Below, piece after piece: positions 8,703 through 15,084 of a DNA stretch of 41,518 bases; within the stretch, counting starts at the first letter, position 1, and each line of letters begins with the position of its first letter. The notes under the pieces were generated by a model. The model saw nothing but the letters and a program-made list of their open reading frames with translations. It had not been told where the DNA came from and did no database searches. The translations under genes and the position numbers were made by a program. The stretch is from a virus, in IMG/VR virus record IMGVR_UViG_3300032224_001677, positions 1-41,518 of that record. One strand, given 5' to 3'.

Positions 8703-9503
8703 ATGAAGAAAATTCTATTTTTAATAATATTTGCATTACTTCCATTTGCTGCATTTGGTTCTGATCAAACACCTCCTTTTCCACAATCTGTTTGTTCCGA
8801 GCAGCTTCCTTATGGAATGCCAACGATAAAGGCAAAACATCCAATTATCTGTCGAATGGGATATATTTTAGAACATGATCCTATTGCAAAGATTCCAAAT
8901 TGGGTGTCTTGGACATTAACACCTCAACACGTGATTGGATGTGTGACCAGAGATGATGCATTTGCTGCAGATGCTTCTCTTCCTGTGAATCAACGTGCCA
9001 CACCTGCTGATTATGCTGGTTCAGGATATGATCAGGGACATTTAGCCAACAATGCAGATATGTCTTGGGATGTTAAAGTTGCACGTGAATCATTTTATAT
9101 GTCTAATATGAGTCCACAATTACCTTCTGTTAATCGCGGCACATGGAAAAATTTAGAACAAGCAGAACGTGCTTGGGTTTATTCTACTAAACACACATTT
9201 ACTATTTACGCGGGCAATGTTTTTTCTGAAAATAGCAAAAAAATTGGTGAAAATAAAGTAACAGTTCCTGATTATCTTTATAAAATACTTATTGACAATG
9301 CAACTAAAAAGTCGTATGCTTTTATCTTCCCGCATAAAAATGGGTTAGATCAAGATTTTACTAAGTATCAGACTACAGTTTTGGACATAGAAGCTGTATC
9401 TGGCATTGTTTTTCCTATTCCTGATAGTAAAACAGTAAAGAATGCTCTACTTCCGGTAGATTTAAAATCATATGCAGATAAAAAGAAAGAAATCTGCAAA
9501 TAA
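8703..9503 (+). CDS. Exported DNA/RNA non-specific endonuclease (NUC family)
   Basis: The ATG after AAAGGATACACG gives a 266-aa protein with a Sec signal peptide (residues 1-19, ending FAAFG). The beta-beta-alpha-metal nuclease core follows: DQGHLANNADM at 110-120, with catalytic H113, then FYMSNMSPQ and NRGTWKNLE (144-152), with metal-ligand Asn144 and Glu152. The usual DRGH is DQGH here; the Arg contacts the phosphate in characterised members, so activity may be altered. It would act in the periplasm or outside the cell. Several Cys in the mature part (31, 50, 80) suit disulfides there. Degradation of extracellular or incoming DNA is a plausible role. Confidence 0.85.
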   Translation: MKKILFLIIFALLPFAAFGSDQTPPFPQSVCSEQLPYGMPTIKAKHPIICRMGYILEHDPIAKIPNWVSWTLTPQHVIGCVTRDDAFAADASLPVNQRATPADYAGSGYDQGHLANNADMSWDVKVARESFYMSNMSPQLPSVNRGTWKNLEQAERAWVYSTKHTFTIYAGNVFSENSKKIGENKVTVPDYLYKILIDNATKKSYAFIFPHKNGLDQDFTKYQTTVLDIEAVSGIVFPIPDSKTVKNALLPVDLKSYADKKKEICK

Positions 9504-9520
9504 TAAATAATGAATCGCCT

Positions 9521-9572
9521 TTCAATTGGATTTATTGAAAAACGAGAAGTGAATAGGATAGTTTCCTATTCA
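9521..9572 (+). other. Two consecutive hairpins in the nuclease-lysozyme gap
   Basis: Two perfect inverted repeats lie between the nuclease stop and the transglycosylase start. TTTCAAT (9521-9527) pairs with ATTGAAA (9535-9541). TGAATAGGA (9550-9558) pairs with TCCTATTCA (9564-9572) around a five-base loop. Neither has a T-run, so they are more likely mRNA-stabilising or processing structures than factor-independent terminators. The second ends 19 nt before the ATG. Confidence 0.5.
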
Positions 9573-9591
9573 TCAACACTAAGGAGTAAAA

Positions 9592-10047
9592 ATGAAGAAA
9601 CTACTATTAACCCTTTTACTAGGGTATAGTATGTCCGTTTCTGCATCATACGCTAAAGAAGATAAAAATATTAAAATAATATACGACGCTATACAAATAC
9701 AAAATTTAGTTATACAAAAAGCAGAAAGACATAATGTTCCAAAAGATTTTGCGTTAGCAATCATCGAATTGGAATCACAATACGATCCCAATGTGACGGG
9801 TAAAAAAGGTGAATACGGTCTGGGTCAGATTCTATGTTCTACCACTCGGTTGATGGGATTTAAAGGTAAGTGTGAGCAACTTCACGATCCTGAAACTAAC
9901 CTAGAGTATACGATGTTATATCTTCGTTATGCATTGGATCAAACAAATAATGATATATGCAAAGCAGCATCTTATTATGGTAGTGGAAAAATTCCAAAAT
10001 CTAATAAAACAGCTTATTGCAGAACAATGCTTACCCATCTAAAATGA
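9592..10047 (+). CDS. Exported lytic transglycosylase (SLT/lysozyme-like)
   Basis: A strong AAGGAG site precedes the ATG. The 151-aa protein has a signal peptide (about 1-21, ending SASYA) and then a compact SLT-type domain. AIIELESQYDP carries the catalytic Glu61 followed by Ser62, GEYGLGQI (73-80) is the conserved G-x2-G-L-x-Q loop, and NLEYTMLYL and AASYYGSG correspond to the later family motifs. It would cleave peptidoglycan from the periplasmic side, either as an endolysin exported by Sec or as a localised wall enzyme. Four Cys residues in the mature part suggest disulfide stabilisation. The late spanin genes lie elsewhere, around 28.6 and 30.2 kb. Confidence 0.8.
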   Translation: MKKLLLTLLLGYSMSVSASYAKEDKNIKIIYDAIQIQNLVIQKAERHNVPKDFALAIIELESQYDPNVTGKKGEYGLGQILCSTTRLMGFKGKCEQLHDPETNLEYTMLYLRYALDQTNNDICKAASYYGSGKIPKSNKTAYCRTMLTHLK

Positions 10048-10060
10048 AAATATTATTGGG

Positions 10061-10093
10061 CGGCAACTTGTAAGAAAATATTACATGTTGCCG
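10061..10093 (+). other. Long stem-loop upstream of tRNA-Gln
   Basis: CGGCAAC at 10061-10067 pairs with GTTGCCG at 10087-10093, and after a T.T mismatch TGTAA pairs with TTACA around a GAAAATA loop. It lies 10 nt before the tRNA-Gln 5' end. There is no T-run, so it may act as an RNase processing signal or partial terminator between the lysozyme gene and the tRNA. Confidence 0.6.
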
Positions 10094-10103
10094 TCTAATT
10101 TAT

Positions 10104-10177
10104 TGGGAGATCGTCTAATGGTAGGACCGCAGACTTTGAATCTGCTTATCGGGGTTCGAGTCCCTGTCTCCCAGCCA
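10104..10177 (+). tRNA. tRNA-Gln (anticodon TTG)
   Basis: A complete cloverleaf can be folded by eye. The acceptor TGGGAGA/TCTCCCA has 7 pairs, the D stem GTCT/GGAC encloses a loop with GG, and the anticodon stem GCAGA/TCTGC encloses the loop CTTTGAA (TTG). The T stem CGGGG/CCCTG has loop TTCGAGT, followed by discriminator G and an encoded CCA. It reads CAA and CAG; CAA is common in this AT-rich genome. Confidence 0.92.
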
Positions 10178-10219
10178 AAATAAATATTTTTTTACACATC
10201 CAGAAAGGTATCTACCACA

Positions 10220-10582
10220 ATGACTAAAACTTGGGGTTATCATCTACTTCTCGATTGTACTGCAGGCGATAAAGAACTTATTGGTTCTAAACAAAATATT
10301 CGCGAATTCATTACTCATTTAGTATGGGATATTGATATGATTGCTTTTGGCGATCCGTGGATTGAACGTTTTGCAACACATGCTGCTGACAAAGCTGGTA
10401 TCAGTTTTTGCCAAATGATTGAAACATCTAATATCACTGGACATTTTTGTGATACAGATGGCAATTTTTATATTGACATCTTTAGTTGCAAACCATACAA
10501 TATGGATACAGTGTTTGATTTAGTAGATAAATATTTTAAACCACAAAAGATTAGACATCATTACATCTCTCGTGATGCATGA
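10220..10582 (+). CDS. S-adenosylmethionine decarboxylase-like protein
   Basis: A 120-aa protein with the length and strand order of the bacterial SpeH/SpeD proenzyme: WGYHLLLDCTAGD at the N-terminus, ISFCQMIETSNITGHF (61-76) in the cleavage region and YIDIFSC (84-90) with the conserved Cys90. SpeH decarboxylates AdoMet for spermidine synthesis after Ser-dependent self-cleavage to a pyruvoyl group. The canonical E-S-H cleavage site reads E68-T69-S70 here, so normal pyruvoyl formation is doubtful. From memory, related sequences occur in other T4-like phages under this name. It lies between two tRNA genes with an AAAGG-type site upstream. Confidence 0.65.
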   Translation: MTKTWGYHLLLDCTAGDKELIGSKQNIREFITHLVWDIDMIAFGDPWIERFATHAADKAGISFCQMIETSNITGHFCDTDGNFYIDIFSCKPYNMDTVFDLVDKYFKPQKIRHHYISRDA

Positions 10583-10590
10583 TTAATTGA

Positions 10591-10664
10591 AGCGCGGTAG
10601 TGAAACAGTATCACAGCGGTCTCATAATCCTCAATTCTAGGTGCAACTCCTAGCTGCGCAACCA
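10591..10664 (+). tRNA. tRNA-Met-like gene (anticodon CAT), atypical
   Basis: A tRNA shape is visible. The acceptor GCGCGG pairs with CTGCGC, leaving an A1:A72 mismatch as in initiator tRNAs. The D stem is GTGA/TCAC, the anticodon loop is CTCATAA (CAT), and the T stem CTAGG/CCTAG is perfect, followed by A and CCA. However, the anticodon stem GCGGT/TCCTC has two mismatches, the D loop AACAGTA lacks the GG pair, and the T loop is TGCAACT instead of TTCxAxT. It may be a degenerate or specialised tRNA-like RNA. Confidence 0.6.
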
Positions 10665-10685
10665 TTTTATTAATAAAGGTGTGAC

Positions 10686-11459
10686 ATGAAAATAGAACAT
10701 GCTTATATTTTGTATATTGATACTCCAGATGCTGTTAAGTATATGGAAGAGTGTAAAGCTTCGTGTGAAGAGTATGGAATTCCTGTCACACCTTTTCTTG
10801 GTCTAAAACTTCCTACCACAACAAAAAACATTTTAGACAAATGGGGATTTAGAGTCGATCCTCGTTGTGATGATCATGAAACCACTAATGATGTTATGAC
10901 TATCTGGTTTAAAGAACAACTATGTCTAACTGGACATCTTGCTATTTGGAAAGAAGTAGCAAATAAGCATCAGGGCGCTGTAGCAGTATTTGAACATGAT
11001 GCTATTGTAAAACGTAACTTCCTGGATGTCGATGTCAATGATGGCGAATGGGTATTCCTGGGTTATCGTGTGGATCATAGAGACGACTATGAATGTATTT
11101 CAGATCCTTTTGAAAAAATTAAAATTAATAAATTTGAAGGCACTCATGGTTATGCACTTACTCCCAATACTGCCAGATCATGTTTGGATGCTCTAGATAA
11201 ATTTGATCATAATCGTGGATATCTTCCTCTTGGTGTTTCTATCGATCATATGATGGGTGTATCAAACGGATTTAAAATGGCAATGTATGTTGTGGACCCT
11301 GCTCCGGTAATTGTGGCAACAGAAGATAAAATATCACATACACAACCTGAACATAAAGTAGCCAGATATAATATGGCACCACATAATGGTTTTATTAAAG
11401 GTCTTAAGAATTTAGAAAAATATACTTATGATGAAGAAAACAACTGGTTGGTGTTTTAA
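10686..11459 (+). CDS. Glycosyltransferase family 25-like protein
   Basis: A 257-aa protein with the plan of GT25 (LPS biosynthesis) enzymes: an N-terminal AYILYIDTPD strand, an acceptor-site helix LTGHLAIWKEV (81-91) resembling the GCxxSHxxvW motif, and VFEHDAIV (101-108) in the place of the metal-binding ED(D) motif. EGTHGYALTPNTA and a SIDHMM segment match later family positions. GT25 enzymes add galactose or other hexoses to lipooligosaccharide. The stop codon overlaps the next ATG (TAATG). The HD in place of a DxD motif is a variation, so activity is not certain. Confidence 0.65.
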   Translation: MKIEHAYILYIDTPDAVKYMEECKASCEEYGIPVTPFLGLKLPTTTKNILDKWGFRVDPRCDDHETTNDVMTIWFKEQLCLTGHLAIWKEVANKHQGAVAVFEHDAIVKRNFLDVDVNDGEWVFLGYRVDHRDDYECISDPFEKIKINKFEGTHGYALTPNTARSCLDALDKFDHNRGYLPLGVSIDHMMGVSNGFKMAMYVVDPAPVIVATEDKISHTQPEHKVARYNMAPHNGFIKGLKNLEKYTYDEENNWLVF

Positions 11460-11968
11460 TGAAAGTTAATCTTGGAAAATTTCCTAAAAAAATAAATAGT
11501 GAGCGAAAAATTTCTGTAAAGATTGATCCCTGGGATACCTGGTCCATGGATCATACTTTGGCATATATCATTCATCCCATGCTTGTTCAGCTACAAAAAA
11601 CCAAGCATGGTTCACCATGGACAGAAGATGAAGATGTGCCAGAAGGACTTCGTTCAACTTCTGCTCCGCCCAAAGAGAATGATTATGATACTGACGATAA
11701 TCATCATAAACGTTGGGAATGGATTCTAGATGAAATGATCTGGGCTTTCGCTCAACAATTAGATGACGAGGCCTCAAGTCAATTTCATTCAGGCCATATT
11801 GATTTGCAATTTAAAGAAATACAAGAAAATGGCGAAACCTTCCATGAGATGGTGAGGGGTCCAGAAGATACTCATGTATATGACAAGGAGGGTCATGATG
11901 CTTGGCAATCTAGAAAGTCCAACGGTTTTAGATTATTTGGAAAATACTACGAAGCTCTCTGGGATTGA
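11459..11968 (+). CDS. Conserved T4-like phage protein of unknown function
   Basis: A 169-aa acidic and aromatic protein. The segments KIDPWDTWSMDHTLAYII (22-39), DVPEGLRSTSAPPKEND, and the C-terminal ARxSNGFRLFGKYYEALWD-type ending are ones I recognise from hypothetical proteins in many T4-like phages of marine and alphaproteobacterial hosts. No catalytic motif is evident. It is translationally coupled to the GT25-like gene, and the next small gene starts inside its 3' end. The function is unknown. Confidence 0.75.
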   Translation: MKVNLGKFPKKINSERKISVKIDPWDTWSMDHTLAYIIHPMLVQLQKTKHGSPWTEDEDVPEGLRSTSAPPKENDYDTDDNHHKRWEWILDEMIWAFAQQLDDEASSQFHSGHIDLQFKEIQENGETFHEMVRGPEDTHVYDKEGHDAWQSRKSNGFRLFGKYYEALWD

Positions 11969-12119
11969 CACACACAATTATTCAATAGATGCTTTGAAAA
12001 AATCTGCTTTTATTGATGAAATTAATAATGTATTAATACCAAAAAATTCGATTGACCAATTGGCCATAATATACTATCTTGAGAATAGAATAAAAGAAAT
12101 AGACAAAAAATATAAGTGA
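11898..12119 (+). CDS. Small hypothetical protein (73 aa)
   Basis: A strong AAGGAGGG (11885-11892) precedes two tandem ATGs at 11895 and 11898; the second has the better spacing. The gene overlaps the 3' end of the previous one in another frame by about 70 nt. The product is a small mostly helical protein, LENTTKLSG..., with a charged C-terminal helix ENRIKEIDKKYK. No family is recognised. The excellent Shine-Dalgarno is the main reason to consider it real. Confidence 0.6.
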   Translation: MLGNLESPTVLDYLENTTKLSGIDTHNYSIDALKKSAFIDEINNVLIPKNSIDQLAIIYYLENRIKEIDKKYK

Positions 12120-12123
12120 TTAT

Positions 12124-12215
12124 GGGCGTGGGTGTTGGTACACAGGGAGTCCTTATAAGGCTTTCAGCGGCAGATTACCGTTCTCGACAGGGTTCAAATC
12201 CTTGCACGCCTACCA
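12124..12215 (+). tRNA. Class II tRNA with long variable arm, isotype uncertain (loop reads TAT)
   Basis: The acceptor GGGCGTG/CACGCCT, the T stem CAGGG/CCTTG with canonical loop TTCAAAT, the discriminator A and the encoded CCA make this a tRNA. The anticodon stem GAGTC/GGCTT (two wobble pairs) encloses loop CTTATAA, giving anticodon TAT. Between it and the T stem is a variable arm of about 24 nt with a CGG/CCG hairpin, as in Leu, Ser or Tyr tRNAs. TAT would be Ile, which never has a long arm, so the isotype is unresolved. The D arm is short (GTG/CAC). Confidence 0.65.
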
Positions 12216-12232
12216 AATTCTAGGAGATAATA

Positions 12233-12529
12233 ATGCCAACGCTTACAACAGAAGTTGATTTTGATTTAGACGAAATCGATGACTATGACCTTATAAATGA
12301 GCTTGAGAGTCGTGGATATGATGTACATGAAAATGGATATGATGTTCAAGATCTTATCGATAGGATTGAAGACAAGGGCTTCACAGTCTATGGCAAAGCT
12401 CATAAGCCAAACATTACTAGAGCTTTCGTAGAAAAACTCTATACTACATATCAAACTATGCCACCTGAGTTCTTTGAGAAAGAATTAAAGAAGTTCTTTC
12501 GTGAGCATTTAAATGTATCTATATACTAA
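12233..12529 (+). CDS. Acidic hypothetical phage protein (98 aa)
   Basis: An AGGAG site lies just upstream of the ATG. The N-terminal half is strongly acidic, with two short repeated units of the form ExRGYDV and DxGFTVYG, suggesting a small repeated alpha-beta motif. The C-terminal half is a helical segment ending in EKELKKFFREHLNVS. It sits between tRNA genes. No family is recognised; an acidic protein of this kind could be a DNA mimic or a protein-binding factor, but that is only a thought. Confidence 0.6.
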   Translation: MPTLTTEVDFDLDEIDDYDLINELESRGYDVHENGYDVQDLIDRIEDKGFTVYGKAHKPNITRAFVEKLYTTYQTMPPEFFEKELKKFFREHLNVSIY

Positions 12530-12536
12530 TACAAAT

Positions 12537-12613
12537 GGTCTCATAGCTCAACAGGACAGAGCAGCCGCCTTCTAAGCGGCAGGTTGGACGTTCGAGTCGT
12601 CCTGAGATCGCCA
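12537..12613 (+). tRNA. tRNA-Arg (anticodon TCT)
   Basis: A full cloverleaf is present: acceptor GGTCTCA/TGAGATC, D arm AGCTC..GAGC-type, anticodon stem GCCGC/GCGGC with loop CTTCTAA (TCT), T stem GGACG/CGTCC with loop TTCGAGT, discriminator G, and CCA encoded. It reads AGA and AGG; AGA is the dominant Arg codon in many genes here and is often rare in alphaproteobacteria. Confidence 0.93.
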
Positions 12614-12619
12614 ATTTAA

Positions 12620-12695
12620 GCCCACGTAACCCAATGGCAGAGGTAGGAGACTTAAAATCTCCAAAGTGTCAGTTCGAGTCTGACCGTGGGCACCA
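12620..12695 (+). tRNA. tRNA-Leu (anticodon TAA) with short variable loop
   Basis: The acceptor GCCCACG/CGTGGGC is perfect, the anticodon stem GGAGA/TCTCC encloses loop CTTAAAA (TAA), the T stem GTCAG/CTGAC encloses TTCGAGT, and A73 with CCA follows. The region between anticodon and T stems is only AAAGT, a class I length, whereas bacterial tRNA-Leu normally has a long variable arm. The anticodon and discriminator A still fit Leu and decoding of TTA. Confidence 0.85.
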
Positions 12696-12704
12696 ATTTT
12701 AAAA

Positions 12705-13295
12705 ATGAGTAATATGAACGCAATTCCTTTATTTGCTAATCTTCTTTCTTATGGAAAATTAGATATTGATCTTAATGATATAAGACGTTTAAGCTACGAT
12801 ATTAAAAATAATCAACAATCAAGATCCTTTACTAACAAAGGCGGGTTTCAAAGCGACTTTGTTGATGATCTTCCTGAAATGCAAGATTTAATTTTTGAGA
12901 TTGAAATTCGTCTTGAGAATCTGAGAGAAATTTTTAAATTTAAAGATGCAAAACGTTTAGCAGTTGAAAGTATGTGGATTAATATAAATCCTCCTTTCAG
13001 TTATAATAATTTTCATACACACATTAATTCATACATTTCAGGTGTGTTTTACATAGATGTTCCTGAAAATTCCGGAAACATTGAATTTAAACATCCTGCT
13101 ATTTTACAACCACTTTTTGTTACTGAAGATATATTTGAAGAATACAATGCCTACAATTCATCTAAATGGATTATTAGTCCTGAGCAAAATCAGTTAATAA
13201 TGTTTCCTGGTTGGTTGGAACATGGTGTATCGCAAAATTTATCTGAACATGATAGAATTTCTATAGCATTTAATACGGAGTTTATAGACAAATGA
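12705..13295 (+). CDS. 2OG-Fe(II) oxygenase superfamily protein
   Basis: A 196-aa protein resembling the short phage 2-oxoglutarate/Fe(II) dioxygenases (TIGR02466-like). ESMWININPPFSYNNFH leads to H104-x-H106 in HTHINSYISGVFYI, followed by H173 in FPGWLEHGV and R184 in RISIAFN, the expected order of two metal ligands, distal His and 2-oxoglutarate-binding Arg. The second ligand, commonly Asp, is His here, as I recall for this subfamily. Such enzymes hydroxylate small molecules, protein residues or nucleobases; the target is unknown. The next gene overlaps by four bases. Confidence 0.75.
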   Translation: MSNMNAIPLFANLLSYGKLDIDLNDIRRLSYDIKNNQQSRSFTNKGGFQSDFVDDLPEMQDLIFEIEIRLENLREIFKFKDAKRLAVESMWININPPFSYNNFHTHINSYISGVFYIDVPENSGNIEFKHPAILQPLFVTEDIFEEYNAYNSSKWIISPEQNQLIMFPGWLEHGVSQNLSEHDRISIAFNTEFIDK

Positions 13296-13510
13296 CAAAA
13301 CTTATTAAATTAACAAACGATGCAGATGCCCATAAAGGCAATCCGCTTTATATTAATCCAGATCATATTACTGCAATTTATGATGCTCCTGGTAATAATG
13401 GCGGACTTAAAACATTTATTTTTGGTGGATTTACTGGCGTACAATGGGAAGTAGAAGAAACTCCTAGGAAAATTATAGATTTAATGAATCCATTGGCTTA
13501 TATTGATTGA
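13292..13510 (+). CDS. Small hypothetical protein (72 aa)
   Basis: A 72-aa beta-rich protein: MTKLIKLTN, then YINPDHITAIYDAPGNNGG, then FIFGGFTGVQWEVEETPRKIIDLM. The plan (strand, hairpin, C-terminal helix) recalls short FlbD-like or SH3-like phage proteins that begin KLTR and contain a VNPDxI segment, but the match is weak. It is coupled to the dioxygenase by an ATGA overlap. The function is unknown. Confidence 0.65.
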   Translation: MTKLIKLTNDADAHKGNPLYINPDHITAIYDAPGNNGGLKTFIFGGFTGVQWEVEETPRKIIDLMNPLAYID

Positions 13511-13514
13511 GGGC

Positions 13515-13796
13515 ATGATGATTACAGAATATCAAGTTAAAAAGAAACCAATCATTGTTAAGTGTATTCAATTTACTCAAGAACTTACTGATGAAGAATT
13601 GAAGTTATGGAGTAACAAAAAAGCATTTATTACCCATCTCGATCGTGATGATCAACCATGTGCAATAATCTATACTCTCGAAGGTGTAATGAAAGCTCAA
13701 TACGGTGATTGGATCATCATGGGTAACTTCAATGATGTTTATCCTATTCGTGAAGACATTTTCAATTCTAATTATGATTTTGTGAGTGAACGATGA
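13515..13796 (+). CDS. Conserved small phage protein, PGDYG-like
   Basis: A GAGGG site precedes two ATGs at 13515 and 13518; an upstream TTG inside the previous gene is unlikely. The product of about 93 aa has YQVKKKPIIVKCIQFT at the start, and later GVMKAQYGDWIIMGNFNDVYPIREDIFNSNYDFV. This matches the common phage family in which GD(Y/W) is followed by G and (Y/C)P(I/C)(R/K)xxIFxxxY (PGDYG-type domain). Its function in phages is not established. It overlaps thyX by four bases. Confidence 0.75.
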   Translation: MMITEYQVKKKPIIVKCIQFTQELTDEELKLWSNKKAFITHLDRDDQPCAIIYTLEGVMKAQYGDWIIMGNFNDVYPIREDIFNSNYDFVSER

Positions 13797-14452
13797 AAGT
13801 ACATATTGTTTCCTATTCTAATCCTACATCCCCTATGTCTGCGGATGACTTTATTGCATATGTTGCAAGAGTGTCCAATCCTTCCAATCAAGGAAACACA
13901 GATACATCAACTAAGCTCTTGAAATATCTTGTAAAGAACAAACATTGGAGCCCTTTCGAAATGGCTCATATTACAATGGAGATAGAGACAACACGTGATA
14001 TCGCTAGACAGATTTTACGCCACCGTAGCTTCTCTTTCCAAGAGTTTAGCCAGAGATACGCGGATCCAACCCAAGACCTCGGATTTGTCACTCGTGAAGC
14101 CCGTCTCCAAGATACCAAGAACAGACAGAACTCAATCGAAGTTAAAGATGATCCAGAGCTCAAACACATGTGGAATGAGCGTCAAAAGATAGTAATTGAA
14201 TATGCACAAAAAGAATATGATTGGGCAATTAAAAATGGAATTGCAAAAGAACAGGCTCGTGCGGTATTGCCAGAAGGTCTTACTATCTCTCGTCTTTATA
14301 TGGCTGGTTCTGTTAGAAGCTGGATTCACTACTGTATGCTACGTATGGCTAATGGTACTCAAAAAGAACATCGTGAAATAGCGATAAAATGTTGGCATGA
14401 AATTACACGTATTTACCCATCTCTCGCAGAACTCATTGAAATCACTGAATAA
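13793..14452 (+). CDS. thyX: Flavin-dependent thymidylate synthase ThyX
   Basis: A 219-aa protein with the ThyX signature RHRx7S at R76-H77-R78 to S86, preceded by HWSPFEMAHITMEIE and followed by SQRYADP. The C-terminal RSWIHYCMLRM segment is also typical. ThyX methylates dUMP to dTMP with FAD, NADPH and methylenetetrahydrofolate, and is common in phages as a substitute for ThyA. With the ribonucleotide reductase at 32 kb it supplies dNTPs for replication. The last codons contain one copy of an ATTGAAATCACTG repeat that reappears just downstream in the promoter region. Confidence 0.95.
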   Translation: MKVHIVSYSNPTSPMSADDFIAYVARVSNPSNQGNTDTSTKLLKYLVKNKHWSPFEMAHITMEIETTRDIARQILRHRSFSFQEFSQRYADPTQDLGFVTREARLQDTKNRQNSIEVKDDPELKHMWNERQKIVIEYAQKEYDWAIKNGIAKEQARAVLPEGLTISRLYMAGSVRSWIHYCMLRMANGTQKEHREIAIKCWHEITRIYPSLAELIEITE

Positions 14453-14492
14453 TTTATTTTTTCATAAAAGTGACAACCTATTGAAATCACTG
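14435..14492 (+). repeat. Direct repeat ATTGAAATCACTG (two copies) before an early-type promoter
   Basis: The 13-base sequence ATTGAAATCACTG is present exactly at 14435-14447 (inside the thyX 3' end) and at 14480-14492. The second copy is followed by CATTTTTT and a TTGACT-N17-TATATT promoter. A close relative, ATTGATATCACAGCATTTT, lies upstream of the promoter at 38006. The core TTGAAATCA is a near palindrome, which suits a dimeric regulator. Confidence 0.6.
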
Positions 14493-14513
14493 CATTTTTT
14501 GATTCCTTAGCGT

Positions 14514-14542
14514 TTGACTTTATTGCTTATCTTTGTTATATT
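14514..14542 (+). promoter_or_regulatory. Sigma70-type promoter (TTGACT-17-TATATT)
   Basis: TTGACT at 14514-14519 and TATATT at 14537-14542 are separated by exactly 17 bases, 29 bases before the ATG of the following small gene. The start region TATATTGGTATTATAAA is repeated identically at the next promoter (14890). Confidence 0.75.
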
Positions 14543-14571
14543 GGTATTATAAACAAAGAAAGGAAAAACAA

Positions 14572-14775
14572 ATGGCTACACATTTTGGTACTTTCCGCTT
14601 CGAACACGATACAGTTCTTGGTGACCTACTTCAGATCATGGCTGAAACTGATGCTAACGTAAAGAAAATACACTATGATCGTGCCTATCCCGAAAATTGG
14701 GATCTGACACTTATATTTCCTACCTACGCTAAATTCATGCTTTTCGTACATGAATTAGGACGCGATCCTTTATAA
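14572..14775 (+). CDS. Small early-type phage protein (67 aa)
   Basis: The start is fixed by the promoter just upstream and by AAAGGAAAAACAAATG, a leader shared by the next three small genes. The 67-aa product THFGTFRFEHDTVLGDLL... has a strand-helix-strand-helix look (HYDRAYPENWDLTLIFP, KFMLFVHELG). No family is recognised. Its own promoter, tiny size and grouping with similar genes suggest an early accessory or host-takeover protein. Confidence 0.7.
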   Translation: MATHFGTFRFEHDTVLGDLLQIMAETDANVKKIHYDRAYPENWDLTLIFPTYAKFMLFVHELGRDPL

Positions 14776-14782
14776 TAATTAG

Positions 14783-14833
14783 TCAATGATTTCAATGGGT
14801 TAGTTATGTCCTCTAACCCATTGATTTCATTGA
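14783..14833 (+). repeat. Long imperfect inverted repeat upstream of an early promoter
   Basis: TCAATGATTTCAATGGGTTAG at 14783-14803 pairs, apart from three central mismatches, with CTAACCCATTGATTTCATTGA at 14813-14833 around a nine-base loop. No T-run follows at once, so it could be a weak terminator, but it also contains TGATTTCA elements related to those before the other early promoters. Confidence 0.7.
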
Positions 14834-14866
14834 ATAATAAAATTTCTTATTTTTTAATAAAAATGC

Positions 14867-14895
14867 TTGACATTTAGATAGAAATGTCGTATATT
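14867..14895 (+). promoter_or_regulatory. Sigma70-type promoter (TTGACA-17-TATATT)
   Basis: A perfect TTGACA at 14867-14872, a 17-base spacer ending AAATGTCG, and TATATT at 14890-14895, 30 bases before the ATG. The spacer end AAAT(G/A)TCG is shared with the promoters at 15104, 37883 (minus) and 38006. Confidence 0.85.
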
Positions 14896-14925
14896 GGTAT
14901 TATAAAGAAACAAAGGAAAACGAAA

Positions 14926-15084
14926 ATGAAATTTACGGTTACATTTACAGAAGAACAGTTAGAATATTTACTTAACATTCTTGAGCCATTAGCAGAAAAT
15001 GATGAAATTCTTAACGATATTCTCGATGTGTTTGACGAATGTGGAGTTGAAGAAATTGATGAAGATGAAGAAGATTTATTTTAA
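14926..15084 (+). CDS. Very small acidic protein (52 aa)
   Basis: The ATG follows AAAGGAAAACGAAA and lies 30 bases after the -10 box, so upstream in-frame ATGs inside the promoter are excluded. The product starts MKFTVTFTEEQLEYLLNIL and ends in a run of Asp and Glu (EEIDEDEEDLF), with a net charge strongly negative. No family is recognised. Short acidic phage early proteins often bind host proteins, but no target can be inferred. Confidence 0.7.
   Translation: MKFTVTFTEEQLEYLLNILEPLAENDEILNDILDVFDECGVEEIDEDEEDLF

Noticed and set aside
14783-14833. Standard factor-independent terminator
   Set aside because: The stem is long but no T-run follows and it resembles the elements at other early promoters, so a regulatory role is at least as likely.
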